A stretch of DNA of 64,000 nucleotides, taken from contig CAVTEQ010000015.1 of the NCBI GenBank assembly GCA_963733935.1, positions 434,001 to 498,000 on the forward strand, in the 5' to 3' direction. The notes under the pieces are model-generated. The model had not been told where the DNA came from. It did no database searches and worked only from the letters and a program-made list of their open reading frames with translations. This document shows, one piece after another, positions 19,377-27,690 of this stretch (positions are counted from its first letter, which is position 1; every line of letters begins with the position of its first letter). A program made the position numbers and the translations under genes. This stretch comes from JAHFUA01 sp963733935 (GTDB lineage: Bacteria; Acidobacteriota; Terriglobia; Terriglobales; Acidobacteriaceae).

Positions 19377-20213
19377 TCAGGCGGTGGCGCTCTCCGCCAG
19401 TCCGGTATCGGATTCGGCGGGCCGCAGCGTCAGAAAATCGGTACGGACCTTCGCCCACTCCTGGACGAGGAATCCGTGCGACTCGAAGAAGTCGCGAATC
19501 TGCGGTTGCTGCCAGCCCACAACCTTCTCCAGGATTGGAACCAGCATGGCCAGCGCGTTCGCGCTCAGCACGGTGCGCTTGGCGATTTGCGTAACGTCGC
19601 GGCTCTCCGAGACAGCGATGGTCAGCCCGTCGAGTCCGTTCACGTGCAGCATGGCATGAAGATCGGAGCTGCCATCGCCGGCGTAAATCACATGGTCGGG
19701 GCCGATTTGCAGATCGGCTTGCAGTTGGTCGAGCCGCGTCACCTTGCCATACCCCGCCGTGGCGCGCGTAAGGGTCTCGATCTCACCGGCAGCGTTGTAC
19801 TTGAACTCGGTGCCGAAGATGTGATCGGCGGGAACAATGCCTTCGAGCGCCGACCGCACCATCTCCACCGGCGCCGCCGAGAGCACGTAGAAATCGAAGT
19901 GATATCCGTCGATACCGTTGCCGAGAATCTTGTAAAGCAGATCGATATTCTGCTTCAGGGGAATCTTCTTCCCGGCTGCCAGCAGATGCTGGCGGCGAAC
20001 CCGGCTGCGGAATTCCGGATCATGCAGCAGCAGATACGCCAGCTCGGCGCCCTGCTGAACCAGGTTCAACTGCGCCATGCCGGTGGCCTTGCGCCTGAAT
20101 TCCTCTACCGGGATCCCAAGCAACTCGCTGAGCACAAAGCCAGAGTCGTTGAAGCTGAGGGTCTGGTCGAAGTCACTCGCAAAAAGATAGCGTTTAAGAA
20201 ATTTGTCCGTCAT
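19377..20213 (-). CDS. HAD-superfamily phosphatase
   Basis: From the ATG at 20211-20213 (MTDKFLKRYLFASDFDQT) the protein has 278 residues. FASDFDQTLSF is HAD motif I (DxDxT), VLSAAP a motif II serine and YAGDGSSDLHAML motif IV, with a long cap between motifs I and II as in phosphoserine-phosphatase-like enzymes. The substrate is unknown. No clear Shine-Dalgarno site is seen upstream. The small membrane gene follows directly. Confidence 0.75.
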   Translation of the reverse strand: MTDKFLKRYLFASDFDQTLSFNDSGFVLSELLGIPVEEFRRKATGMAQLNLVQQGAELAYLLLHDPEFRSRVRRQHLLAAGKKIPLKQNIDLLYKILGNGIDGYHFDFYVLSAAPVEMVRSALEGIVPADHIFGTEFKYNAAGEIETLTRATAGYGKVTRLDQLQADLQIGPDHVIYAGDGSSDLHAMLHVNGLDGLTIAVSESRDVTQIAKRTVLSANALAMLVPILEKVVGWQQPQIRDFFESHGFLVQEWAKVRTDFLTLRPAESDTGLAESATA

Positions 20214-20376
20214 CACTACATTAGATAACAAAGCCCTGTGAAAAGACGGCAAATCTGCCGCCGAAATAACGATTCGGCCCAGCCGTTTTCCTGATAACTT
20301 TACCCCCGCGCAACCTACTGAAACCATTGCGGTTATTGACTGGCCCAAATCGGAAGTTTGGCCCGAAGCCGGGGAG

Positions 20377-20404
20377 TAAACTCGGTGACGGCAAATGCCG
20401 ATAG
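20377..20404 (+). promoter_or_regulatory. Possible flagellar sigma-28-like promoter
   Basis: TAAA at 20377-20380 and GCCGATAG at 20397-20404 are 16 bases apart, close to the FliA pattern TAAA-N15-GCCGATAA. The -10 element is only 7 nt from the ATG of the flagellar-rod-like gene, so a transcript would be almost leaderless. Weak evidence. Confidence 0.25.
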
Positions 20405-20411
20405 AAGACGC

Positions 20412-20651
20412 ATGGATCTCTCAGCAATAGCCCTCCAAGGGCTGGAACAAAGCCAGGCTCAACTCGAGAACGCCGCCACTCGGCTGGCGAGTGCGGGGAC
20501 GGACTCTCCCGATGGCGCCGGCGTGGACAGCGTGGACCTCAGTGCGGAGATCGTAGCGCTGATGTCCGCAAAGACCCAATTCTCGGCCAACCTCAGCACC
20601 ATGAAAACCGCCAACCAGATCCAGAAGAGTGGGCTAGACGTGATGGCGTAG
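20412..20651 (+). CDS. Small flagellar basal-body rod C-terminal-like protein
   Basis: The 79-residue product starts MDLSAIALQGLEQSQAQLEN and ends with VDLSAEIVALMSAKTQFSAN followed by an NQIQKSGLDVMA end. That second half resembles the C-terminal rod-protein motif (VDLSxExVxLMxAKxxFxAN) of FlgC/FlgE-type proteins, but the rest of a rod protein is missing and no flagellar operon is near. The ATG at 20412 was chosen because the MDLS start suits such short stand-alone proteins. A damaged second copy lies 540 bp downstream. Confidence 0.6.
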   Translation: MDLSAIALQGLEQSQAQLENAATRLASAGTDSPDGAGVDSVDLSAEIVALMSAKTQFSANLSTMKTANQIQKSGLDVMA

Positions 20652-21117
20652 AAGGCTGTGTTTACTAGAACGCTCTACCCACCCCCCCTCCCTACCCTTC
20701 AATATAATGAGTAACTTAGGGACAGCATACCGTCGGTCAACCGTCGCGAACCGTGAAACAAAGGACTTACCTGCAACAACCGTTGTGCAAAGGACTTAGG
20801 TGCGATTTTTGCACTTTTTTCCGTCTTTCCTGCCGGGTTGCGGGCTCACGCGAGTTAACACACTGATTAATAGGGTGCCGCTCTTTGCGGGCTGCTATCG
20901 CTCTCTATTTCTGATTGATATACACAACGCAGACATGATAGCAGATGCTGGAGAACCACGTCAAGAAAATCCTCGACATCGCGGGAATGCGAGGCCCGGA
21001 GAAGCGTAGGCGCGTTTCACGCGCGTTGTGCGTCTCTAAGAGGGTTGCAGTTCAAGCAGCGCCGAGTCGCCTAGATCACCGTGGGGACCGAACCGAGCAG
21101 GTATGAGTGCAGGGTAA
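20652..21117. other. Gene-poor stretch between the two rod-like copies
   Basis: No convincing gene here. It holds the direct repeat CAAAGGACTTA (twice, near 20758 and 20789) and AT-richer sequence than its neighbours. A 54-codon frame from 20945 has no recognisable family. Confidence 0.5.
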
Positions 21118-21311
21118 GCTTCAACTGGAGACGCCGCCACCAGGCTGGCCGGTGCGGGGGCGGACTCTCCTGAGGCGCCAGCTTGGACACTATGGACCTC
21201 AGAGCAGAGGTAGTAGCGTTGGTGTCCGCGAAGACCCAATTCTCGGCCAACCTCAGCACCCTGAAAACCGCCAACCAGCTACAGAAGAATGCGCTCGATG
21301 TGATGGCATAG
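21118..21311 (+). pseudogene. Degenerate tandem copy of the rod-like gene
   Basis: This stretch copies 20456-20651. In the last 120 bases (21192-21311) about 16 positions differ, and the reading frame still gives MDLRAEVVALVSAKTQFSAN and a matching end with the stop codon. Upstream, a base is missing near TCTCCTGAGGCGCC, which breaks the frame, and the proper start codon is absent. So it is a broken copy or, less likely, a 39-residue mini-gene from the ATG at 21192. Confidence 0.7.
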
Positions 21312-21722
21312 GAAAACATCCCGTCTGTCTCCGGTGGACCGCAGGGGCTCGTAAGACTGGGGCGAGGTCCGGCTGGGGTGCAGCCGAGAATGCGCGGCCC
21401 GGAGGGCCGAAAGAAAATAGCCCCGGGCGTAAGCCGGGGTAGGGGGATCAAACGACTACGCGCCCCTTTCAGGGGCGGTACCGATCATTACGGCGGATCA
21501 GTCTTACCGCAACGCGCTGTTCATACCCAAGAGTTTTCCAGATCCAATGGTCACACCCGAGCACACGATTTTCGAACTGGGTCGAGATGTTTGAGTTCTA
21601 GTTGGCCAACCATCCCGCAAAGTAGAGAGAGGGGCGTTACTCAGGATCTATTTGCGTGGGCCCGGCATTCCACCTATGGGTTTTCCACTGCCCCAGATTG
21701 CAGTACGGTACAATCCGTCCGC
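21312..21722. other. Non-coding stretch upstream of the kinase gene
   Basis: The open frame that runs through here has no start near a ribosome site and no family likeness. It contains short GC-rich hairpins (GCCCGGAGGGC near 21390, CCCCGGGCGTAAGCCGGGG near 21421, CGCCCCTTTCAGGGGCG near 21461) like other intergenic repeats of this phylum. Confidence 0.45.
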
Positions 21723-24422
21723 ATGGTCACCTGCTCCGGCTGCGGAGCTGTATCTTCCGACAAGGTCCGCTTCTGTCCGTCATGTGGGCGTGCCATTGCT
21801 ATTCTCGACACGCCGACTCTGGATCCGGATGAGATCGCGGTCGTGCCTGCGCCCGCTCCCTCCAGATCGCACCCGCCACAAAGTGGAGGATTCTCGCCGG
21901 GCATCGTTCTCGTCGAGAGGTACCGGATCGTCGCTCTGCTGGGGCGCGGCGGCATGGGCGAAGTGTACCGCGCTGAGGATCTCAAACTTGGGAACGTTGT
22001 AGCGCTCAAGTTCCTTCCCGCCTCACTGCAGAATGATGCTGCGGCTCTGGCCGGGTTTCATGCTGAGGTACGGAACGCTCGCCAGGTTTCGCACCCGAAT
22101 GTTTGTCGTGTCTATGACATCGGCGAGGTGAACGGCCAGCACTTTCTCACCATGGAGTACATCGACGGCGAGGACCTTGCATCGTTGTTGCGCCGCATAG
22201 GCCGCCTGCCCGCGGACAAGGCTTTGGAAACCGCGCACCAAATCTGCGCTGGGCTGGCAGCCGCGCATGATTGCGGATTGCTGCACCGTGATCTGAAGCC
22301 GGCCAACATCATGCTGGATGGACGAGGGCGGGTGCGCATCACGGATTTTGGGCTCGCCCTAAGCCACGACGAAGCCACCGGCCGCAGCGAGACTGCGGGC
22401 ACTCCGGCCTACATGGCTCCAGAGCAGATTGGAAGGGGCGAAGCCAGCGTTCGCAGCGATATCTACTCGTTAGGGCTCGTCTTCTATGAGCTGTTCACTG
22501 GACGCCTTCCTTATCAGGCAACCACTCCTATCGAGTGGCGGCGGGCGCATATGGAGTCCTCTCCCAGGACGCCGTCATCGGTCGTTAAGGACATCGATCC
22601 AGTAGTGGAAGCCGCGATCTTGCGGTGTCTACAGAAAGATCCCGCGCTTCGGCCGTCTTCGGTGCGGCAGGCAGCGGCTGCGTTTCCGGGAGGCGATCCA
22701 CTGGCGGCTGCGCTTGCGGCAGGGGAAACGCCGTCGCCCGAAATGGTCGCGGCGTCAGGGGAAACCGAAGGCCTGCGTCCCGTCGTGGCTTGGGCTCTGC
22801 TGGCAGCGGTCATTGTGTCAATCACGGTCGTGATTCTGTTGAGTGCACAAACGGAGCTTTACCGGCGCGTGCCGCTCGAAAAACCGCCGGAGGAGCTTGC
22901 CGGACACGCGCGGGATATTCTGCGGAGTGTCGGCTATTCCGAGCCGCCGGTGGACACTGCGATGGGTTTTTTTGCGGGGAAAGACTTTCTACGTTATATC
23001 GCGGGACACGACAGGTCAAAGACGCGATGGGACAACCTCGAAGCCGGGGCGTTCGTGTTTTGGTATCGTGGCAGCCCCCGTCCGCTTGCGGCTGGAAACA
23101 TCTTGGCGGATGCACCCATAATGGGATCGGTCTGGACGAACGACCCCCCGCTCGACGTGGCCGGGATGACGCTGGTCCAGCTCAATCCGCGCGGTCGCCT
23201 CACACAGTTGATCGCAGTTCCTTCGCAGGTTGAGGAGCCGGTAAGCATCGTGCTTCTGCCTGACTGGGCGCCCTTGTTCTCCGCCGCGGGACTTGATCTT
23301 TCCAAATGGCCGCCAACAGAACCGGCGTGGACTTCTCCTATTTATAGCGACTCCCGCGCGGCGTGGACGGGATCGCTGGCAGAGCGACCCAATATCCCCA
23401 TGCGGATCGAGGCGGCCGCATACCGGGGCAAGCCCGTTTATTTCGAGTTGATTGGACCTTGGACCCGCCCCAGTCGCATGGAGCCATATCATGAAACTGC
23501 CGGAGAACGGGTATTTCTCGTGATTTTCATCATTCTGTTTCTTGCAGTGCTCGTGGGTAGCGCAATCCTCGCCCGAAGGAACCTGCGCCTTGGCCGCGGC
23601 GATCGCCGGGGGGCATTCCATGTGGCGGCCTTTGTGTTTGTAGCTTGGACGGCGGCATGGTTTTTCGGCGCGCATCACGTCCCGAGTTTTGCCGAGGTCA
23701 GGCTCTTCATCGAATTCTTGGTCTGGGGGTGCGGTTGGTCCGGCTTCACGTGGCTTCTCTACATTGCCCTTGAACCCTACGTGCGTCGCCGCTGGCCTGC
23801 CACACTCGTGTCTTGGAGTCGCTTGCTGGGGGGAGACGTTAGGGATCCACTAGTGGGGCGTGATGTCCTTGTCGGTTGTCTTCTGTGTTCGTCCACGACC
23901 GTTCTTGGAAGCCTACTGTGGTTTGTTCCCGGCTGGCTCGGCTATCCTCCGGCCCAGCCAGGCAGGGGTCCCGATTGGCAGTTTCTGGGTGCGCGTACGA
24001 TGATTGCCGACATTTCGCAAATCATGATCGGTGCGCCTATTTTCTGGCTTGCGGCTCTGTTTGTCCTGGTTCTTCTCCGGGCCTTTCTGCGCAAGCAGTC
24101 GGCGGCAGCGGTCGTATGGGTTATTTTGTTCACTGTCTTCTCCACCGCGCAGTCCCAGTTCGCTCCCTCTGCTGTAGCGGGTACTCTGATTTTTTTTGGT
24201 CTGGCAGTGGTTTGTCTGATCCGCTTCGGCCTGCTGACTCTAGTTACTAATTTCGTCTTCTATTATGTACTCGGGCACTATCCTCTAACGACTCAGGGTT
24301 CGGCGTGGTATGCGGGCATCAGTCTTGCGGCAATCCTTTTCATGGCCGCGATAGCGTTCTACGGCTTCTACACCTCCCTGGGCGGCCGATCGGTTTTCGG
24401 AGGCGCCGTGCTCGAGGACTGA
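21723..24422 (+). CDS. Zinc-ribbon serine/threonine kinase with large membrane C-terminus
   Basis: From the ATG at 21723 the product has 899 residues. It begins with a zinc ribbon (CSGCG and CPSCG, residues 4-22). The kinase domain spans about 65-315: glycine loop GRGGMGEVY, Lys96 in VALKFLPA, HRDLKPANIM, DFG at 208-210 and GTPAYMAPEQ. A transmembrane segment (about 355-373) leads to a likely outside region of about 250 residues with no recognised fold, then about seven hydrophobic segments to the C-terminus. The multi-pass tail resembles an integral membrane domain and is unusual for bacterial kinases. It has no operon partner; the signal sensed is unknown. Confidence 0.85.
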   Translation: MVTCSGCGAVSSDKVRFCPSCGRAIAILDTPTLDPDEIAVVPAPAPSRSHPPQSGGFSPGIVLVERYRIVALLGRGGMGEVYRAEDLKLGNVVALKFLPASLQNDAAALAGFHAEVRNARQVSHPNVCRVYDIGEVNGQHFLTMEYIDGEDLASLLRRIGRLPADKALETAHQICAGLAAAHDCGLLHRDLKPANIMLDGRGRVRITDFGLALSHDEATGRSETAGTPAYMAPEQIGRGEASVRSDIYSLGLVFYELFTGRLPYQATTPIEWRRAHMESSPRTPSSVVKDIDPVVEAAILRCLQKDPALRPSSVRQAAAAFPGGDPLAAALAAGETPSPEMVAASGETEGLRPVVAWALLAAVIVSITVVILLSAQTELYRRVPLEKPPEELAGHARDILRSVGYSEPPVDTAMGFFAGKDFLRYIAGHDRSKTRWDNLEAGAFVFWYRGSPRPLAAGNILADAPIMGSVWTNDPPLDVAGMTLVQLNPRGRLTQLIAVPSQVEEPVSIVLLPDWAPLFSAAGLDLSKWPPTEPAWTSPIYSDSRAAWTGSLAERPNIPMRIEAAAYRGKPVYFELIGPWTRPSRMEPYHETAGERVFLVIFIILFLAVLVGSAILARRNLRLGRGDRRGAFHVAAFVFVAWTAAWFFGAHHVPSFAEVRLFIEFLVWGCGWSGFTWLLYIALEPYVRRRWPATLVSWSRLLGGDVRDPLVGRDVLVGCLLCSSTTVLGSLLWFVPGWLGYPPAQPGRGPDWQFLGARTMIADISQIMIGAPIFWLAALFVLVLLRAFLRKQSAAAVVWVILFTVFSTAQSQFAPSAVAGTLIFFGLAVVCLIRFGLLTLVTNFVFYYVLGHYPLTTQGSAWYAGISLAAILFMAAIAFYGFYTSLGGRSVFGGAVLED

Positions 24423-24513
24423 GCTTGCCGTGGGAGCTGCTCACTTGTCGGCTGGTCGGAGGCTTTGTTAGCGATTGCGGTGGGTCACGAGCTATACAGA
24501 AATGATCGAGTGG

Positions 24514-24590
24514 TGGTCGGGACGGGCAGATTTGAACTGCCGACCCCTCGCACCCCAAGCGAGTGCTCTACCAGGCTGAGCCACGTCCCG
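24514..24590 (-). tRNA. tRNA-Pro (anticodon GGG)
   Basis: Read on the minus strand, the cloverleaf has acceptor arms CGGGACG and CGTCCCG, a D arm GCTC/GAGC, anticodon stem CTCGC/GCGAG with loop TTGGGGT (anticodon GGG, G37), a T arm GGCAG-TTCAAAT-CTGCC and an encoded 3' CCA. All stems pair. Length 77 with the CCA. Confidence 0.97.
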
Positions 24591-24653
24591 ACACAGAACA
24601 CCGCCGAGCGGCGGTGTGGGGTGACCTCATTCTACAATGCGCCGCCCGATCCG

Positions 24654-25361
24654 TCAGCCCACCCGTGTTGCCGAAGCCGTCCCCAGCGCCATCTGTGCCA
24701 GGGTCTTCAGATCGGGAACTTCGAGATCGGGTTTGGCCGCGACGCGCTTCACCGCGCCGGGGCCGCGACGCGTCACTAGCACCGTGGACATCCCAAATTG
24801 CTTGGCCGGAACTACGTCGTGGAAGAGGCTCTGCCCGGCATGCAGGATTCTCTTCGCCGGAAGGCCGATCTTCTTGAGGGCCAACTCGAAGATGGCGCGC
24901 GCCGGCTTATAGGCGCCTGCCTGTTCGGCGGTGATCACCCAGTCGAAGACCACTTGCAGGTGCTGCGCCGTCTCGGAGAACAGGCTGTCATCGGTATTCG
25001 AGATGATGCCGAGGCGGTACTTGCTCTTGAGCGCGCGCAGGGCTGGCACGGTATCGGGAAACGGGGTCCAGTTCTTCAGCGATGCCGCCAGACTGCGGGC
25101 CTCATCGGTGGAGACGGAAAAGCCGTAATGCTGGCCGACTCCCCGCATGATTTCTTCGAGCACCAGGCGGTACGGCTGATACTTCGCCGCCTGGATGGCC
25201 GGTTCCAGCTCGGCATAAAGCTCAAGGATCTCTTCGTGGTCCACCGGCTTGCCGTGTTCCGCCAGCAGCGGCCGCAGCACGCGCAGAATGCCGGACTCCC
25301 AGTCGATCAGGGTTCCATAGCAGTCGAAGGTGATCGCCTGGAAGGAATGGAAAGCGAGCAC
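24654..25361 (-). CDS. HAD-family hydrolase, type II haloacid-dehalogenase-like
   Basis: The 235-residue protein starts at GTG 25359-25361 with GGGAG upstream. FDCYGTLIDWE is motif I with the nucleophilic Asp, GIISNTDDSL is motif II, Lys is in QAGAYKPARAIFELAL, and ILHAGQSLFHDVVPAK is motif IV. This pattern fits the (S)-2-haloacid dehalogenase-like HAD group, but many members act on phosphates. The substrate is not known. It sits between the tRNA and a hairpin repeat. Confidence 0.82.
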   Translation of the reverse strand: MLAFHSFQAITFDCYGTLIDWESGILRVLRPLLAEHGKPVDHEEILELYAELEPAIQAAKYQPYRLVLEEIMRGVGQHYGFSVSTDEARSLAASLKNWTPFPDTVPALRALKSKYRLGIISNTDDSLFSETAQHLQVVFDWVITAEQAGAYKPARAIFELALKKIGLPAKRILHAGQSLFHDVVPAKQFGMSTVLVTRRGPGAVKRVAAKPDLEVPDLKTLAQMALGTASATRVG

Positions 25362-25370
25362 GACTTCTCC

Positions 25371-25468
25371 CAGTACCGAGTACCGAGTTGCGAGTACCGA
25401 GTTAGGAGCACCGAGTACCGAGACCCAAGAAAGCTACTTCGGCAGTCGCAACTCGTTACTCGGTACTA
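25371..25468. repeat. Hairpin repeat, GTACCGA word family
   Basis: The left arm is a tandem of a 7-bp word (GTACCGA, GTACCGA, GTTGCGA, GTACCGA). The right arm, GCAACTCGTTACTCGGTACT, is its complement across about 45 bp and touches the stop codon of the lipoprotein gene. Other copies are at 46833, 52512 and 61181. Confidence 0.85.
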
Positions 25469-26191
25469 CTGCTTCACTTCCACCGGCCTGAGCAGCCTGA
25501 AGCTGAGCATGGTTTCCGCCGGCAGCACGATATCTTTGTTACCGGTGAAGGCGCCGCCCGCTACGCCCGCGCCGCCGCCCGCCAGTATCCCGACGGCCGC
25601 GCCTTTGCCGCCGCCGGCCAAACCTCCAATAATCCCTCCCAGCGCGGCGCCGCCTCCACCAAACTCCGCCGTACGCTTGCCTTTGCCTTTCATGCTGCGG
25701 GCCACGGCGCTGGTTTCGATGTCATATCTGGAATCCTTGATGGTCACCGAAGTCAGCACCAGGCGCAGGGAGGCGGCGCCCTTGATCTTGCCCAGCGGCC
25801 TGGCGTCGGTGACAGTTCCGGTGACCTCGGCGCCCTTGGGGATCACCACTTTGCCGCCCACTTCCACCGGCTCTTCGACCGTGCCTGTAAACCGGTCGCC
25901 GCTGCTATTGCTCTTGGAGCTGACGGTCTCATTCAGCCGAACGGTAAACACCGTTCCTTCCGGCAGCGTGACTGGTCTGCTGGTGAGTCGCTCCACTACC
26001 GACGGCGGCTTGGGAGCTTCCTTGGACGAACTTGCTGCACTCGACGAACCCGGCGCACTCGACGAACCCGGCACATTGCTTGTATCCGTGGTGGTTCCTG
26101 TGCCGGAAACATCCGAGGGCTTCTTGCCGCATCCAGCGGCGGCGATCAACAAAAACATGGCCACAGCCAACGTGGTTGCCTTCCCGCGCAT
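25466..26191 (-). CDS. Lipoprotein with Ser-rich linker and glycine-rich C-terminus
   Basis: From the ATG at 26189-26191, with GGAGGT upstream, the 241-residue product has a lipoprotein signal (MRGKATTLAVAMFLLIAAAG, lipobox AAGC). A low-complexity stretch (GSSSAPGSSSAASSS) follows, then a beta-rich domain containing VTLPEGTVFTVRLNETVSSK and GDRFTGTVEEPVEVGGKVV. Near the end there is a glycine-rich, possibly membrane-embedded part (GGAALGGIIGGLAGGGKGAA). This plan occurs in acidobacterial envelope proteins; no function is established. Confidence 0.75.
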   Translation of the reverse strand: MRGKATTLAVAMFLLIAAAGCGKKPSDVSGTGTTTDTSNVPGSSSAPGSSSAASSSKEAPKPPSVVERLTSRPVTLPEGTVFTVRLNETVSSKSNSSGDRFTGTVEEPVEVGGKVVIPKGAEVTGTVTDARPLGKIKGAASLRLVLTSVTIKDSRYDIETSAVARSMKGKGKRTAEFGGGGAALGGIIGGLAGGGKGAAVGILAGGGAGVAGGAFTGNKDIVLPAETMLSFRLLRPVEVKQ

Positions 26192-26282
26192 AGCACCTCC
26201 GCTCTTCTTGGTCTGGTAGTAGCAGACTACTACCCGGTCGCAACTCGTGGCAAACTTAGCCGGCCCGCGGAGGAGAAATCCC

Positions 26283-26558
26283 ATGATTCGAATGCTGTGT
26301 CGCAACAAGGTGGCTGATTTTGGCAAGTGGAAGGCCATCTTTGATACGCACAAAGAGGCGCATCAACGAGCCGGCCTGACTCTCGACGGCCTTTGGCAGG
26401 TGCTGGAAGACCCCTGCGATGTTTTCTTTGTTTTTAGGGTGGACGATCTCAAGCGGGCGCAGGCGTTCATTGCGGCGCCGGATGCGGCGCAAGCCGGGAA
26501 GGACTCCGGGGTGCTGCAGGGGAATTATTGGTTTGTTGAGGAAAGCCGCGGCTACTGA
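26283..26558 (+). CDS. Small protein with ABM-like fold, function unknown
   Basis: The 91-residue product begins MIRMLCRNKVADFGKWKAIF and continues with GLWQVLEDPCDVFFVFRVDD. The alternating strand-helix pattern and length resemble antibiotic-biosynthesis-monooxygenase (dimeric alpha-beta barrel) proteins, but no catalytic motif is clear. GGAGGAG lies 9 nt before the ATG at 26283. It is divergent from the lipoprotein gene. Confidence 0.6.
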   Translation: MIRMLCRNKVADFGKWKAIFDTHKEAHQRAGLTLDGLWQVLEDPCDVFFVFRVDDLKRAQAFIAAPDAAQAGKDSGVLQGNYWFVEESRGY

Positions 26559-26573
26559 TGTTTTCCGCCGCGG

Positions 26574-26936
26574 TCACACCATCTGTGTTCCCCACAGATC
26601 GTGGAGATGCACGATTCCCTGTAGCTTCCCGTTTCCGTCGACGACCACCAGGGAAGTGATCTTCTTCTGCTCCATGGTGTTCAGCGCGGTGACGGCGAAT
26701 TCGTCGCCGTGGATGGTCTTGGGGCTGCGCGTCATGCACTCGCCGGCGGTGAGATCGAGGACGTCCTTGCCGCGGCGCTCGAGCAACCGGCGCAGGTCGC
26801 CGTCGGAGATCACGCCCACCAGCTTTTCACCTTCGACCACCGTGGTCATGCCCAGCCCTTTGCGGGACATTTCGTAGATCACGTCCTGCATGCGGGTAGC
26901 GGGCGATACACGCGGAACCGCGTCGCCTGAGTGCAT
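26574..26936 (-). CDS. kdsD: CBS-domain half of arabinose-5-phosphate isomerase (split)
   Basis: Starting at the ATG at 26934-26936, this frame gives 120 residues, MHSGDAVPRVSP followed by two CBS repeats: TTVVEGEKLVGVISDGDLRR and SLVVVDGNGKLQGIVHLHDL. This is the normal C-terminal half of KdsD/GutQ proteins. The ATG overlaps the stop of the SIS-domain gene by one base (TGATG). Two readings are possible: a true split with coupled translation, or a one-base deletion in a single gene (canonical homologues read through here). The sequence alone does not decide. Confidence 0.75.
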   Translation of the reverse strand: MHSGDAVPRVSPATRMQDVIYEMSRKGLGMTTVVEGEKLVGVISDGDLRRLLERRGKDVLDLTAGECMTRSPKTIHGDEFAVTALNTMEQKKITSLVVVDGNGKLQGIVHLHDLWGTQMV

Positions 26937-27604
26937 CAGGGATCCACCCGCGCCAGTTTCTTGCCCAGCTTGCCTCCGGGATGCAGGTCGGCAAAATCTT
27001 CTTCTTTGAAACCGCGCTTCTCCGCCAGTGCCAGCGCCAGCGCGTCGCCGAGCGCCAGCATGGTGGTGGTGGAAGCCGTGGGCGCGAGTCCCAATGAGCA
27101 GGCTTCCTGCGCCACCGAGCAGTCGAGCGCCACATCGGCCGCCTGCGCCAGCGTGGACAGTGTGGCGCGGGCGCCCCCTTTCCCCAACGCGCCAAAACCG
27201 GGCGCGCTGGGGACCCCAGTCTCGCCCGCGTCCCCCGTCATCGCAATCAAGCACAGTCCCAGCCGCTTGATCGTGGGCAGCAGCGCCACGAGCTCCTCCG
27301 TTTCGCCGCTGGAAGAGAGTGCCAGCACCACGTCGCCGCGAACCAGCATGCCGAGATCACCGTGCACGGCTTCCGCCGGATGAAGGAAAACGGCCGGAGT
27401 TCCAGTAGAACTGAGCGTCGCGGCGACCTTGCGCGCCACCAGTCCGCTCTTGCCCATGCCGGTCACGACCACGCGCCCGCCGCATCCGTAGAGCATTTCG
27501 ACGGCCTGCTCGAATGGCTGGGCCATGGGGCCAGCCAGACGGTCGGCCAGCGCCTTCAGCGCTTCCGCCTCGATGCGCACTACATTCTCACCAATGTTCC
27601 GCAT
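26936..27604 (-). CDS. kdsD: SIS-domain half of arabinose-5-phosphate isomerase (split)
   Basis: KdsD interconverts ribulose-5-phosphate and arabinose-5-phosphate, the first step to Kdo. From the ATG at 27602-27604 (MRNIGENVVRIEAEALKALA) the 222 residues hold the SIS fold: VVVTGMGKSGLVARKVAATL, ALSSSGETEELVALLP and SLGLAPTASTTTMLALGDAL. About 20 residues (near GVPSAPGFGALGKGGA) are extra compared with the usual form. It ends after LGKKLARVDP with TGA, which overlaps the CBS gene start. It is downstream of kdsA and pyrG. Confidence 0.85.
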   Translation of the reverse strand: MRNIGENVVRIEAEALKALADRLAGPMAQPFEQAVEMLYGCGGRVVVTGMGKSGLVARKVAATLSSTGTPAVFLHPAEAVHGDLGMLVRGDVVLALSSSGETEELVALLPTIKRLGLCLIAMTGDAGETGVPSAPGFGALGKGGARATLSTLAQAADVALDCSVAQEACSLGLAPTASTTTMLALGDALALALAEKRGFKEEDFADLHPGGKLGKKLARVDP

Positions 27605-27630
27605 GGGGAAGGGAGATGGTAGCAAAAAGC

Positions 27631-27690
27631 CGCTCTTGGCAGTTGGCTATTGGCTTTTGGCCAAGAGCTAAGAGCCAAAAGCCCAGAGCC
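27631..27690. repeat. Hairpin repeat, GGCTCTTGG word family
   Basis: Left arm CGCTCTTGGCAGTTGGCTAT and right arm GCCAAGAGCTAAGAGCC meet at TTTTGG/CCAAGA; words of 7-8 bp recur. The sites at 2606 and 28545 are the same family. Confidence 0.8.

Noticed and set aside
20945..21107. 54-codon frame between the rod-like copies
   Set aside because: No ribosome site or family; length is within chance for this base composition.
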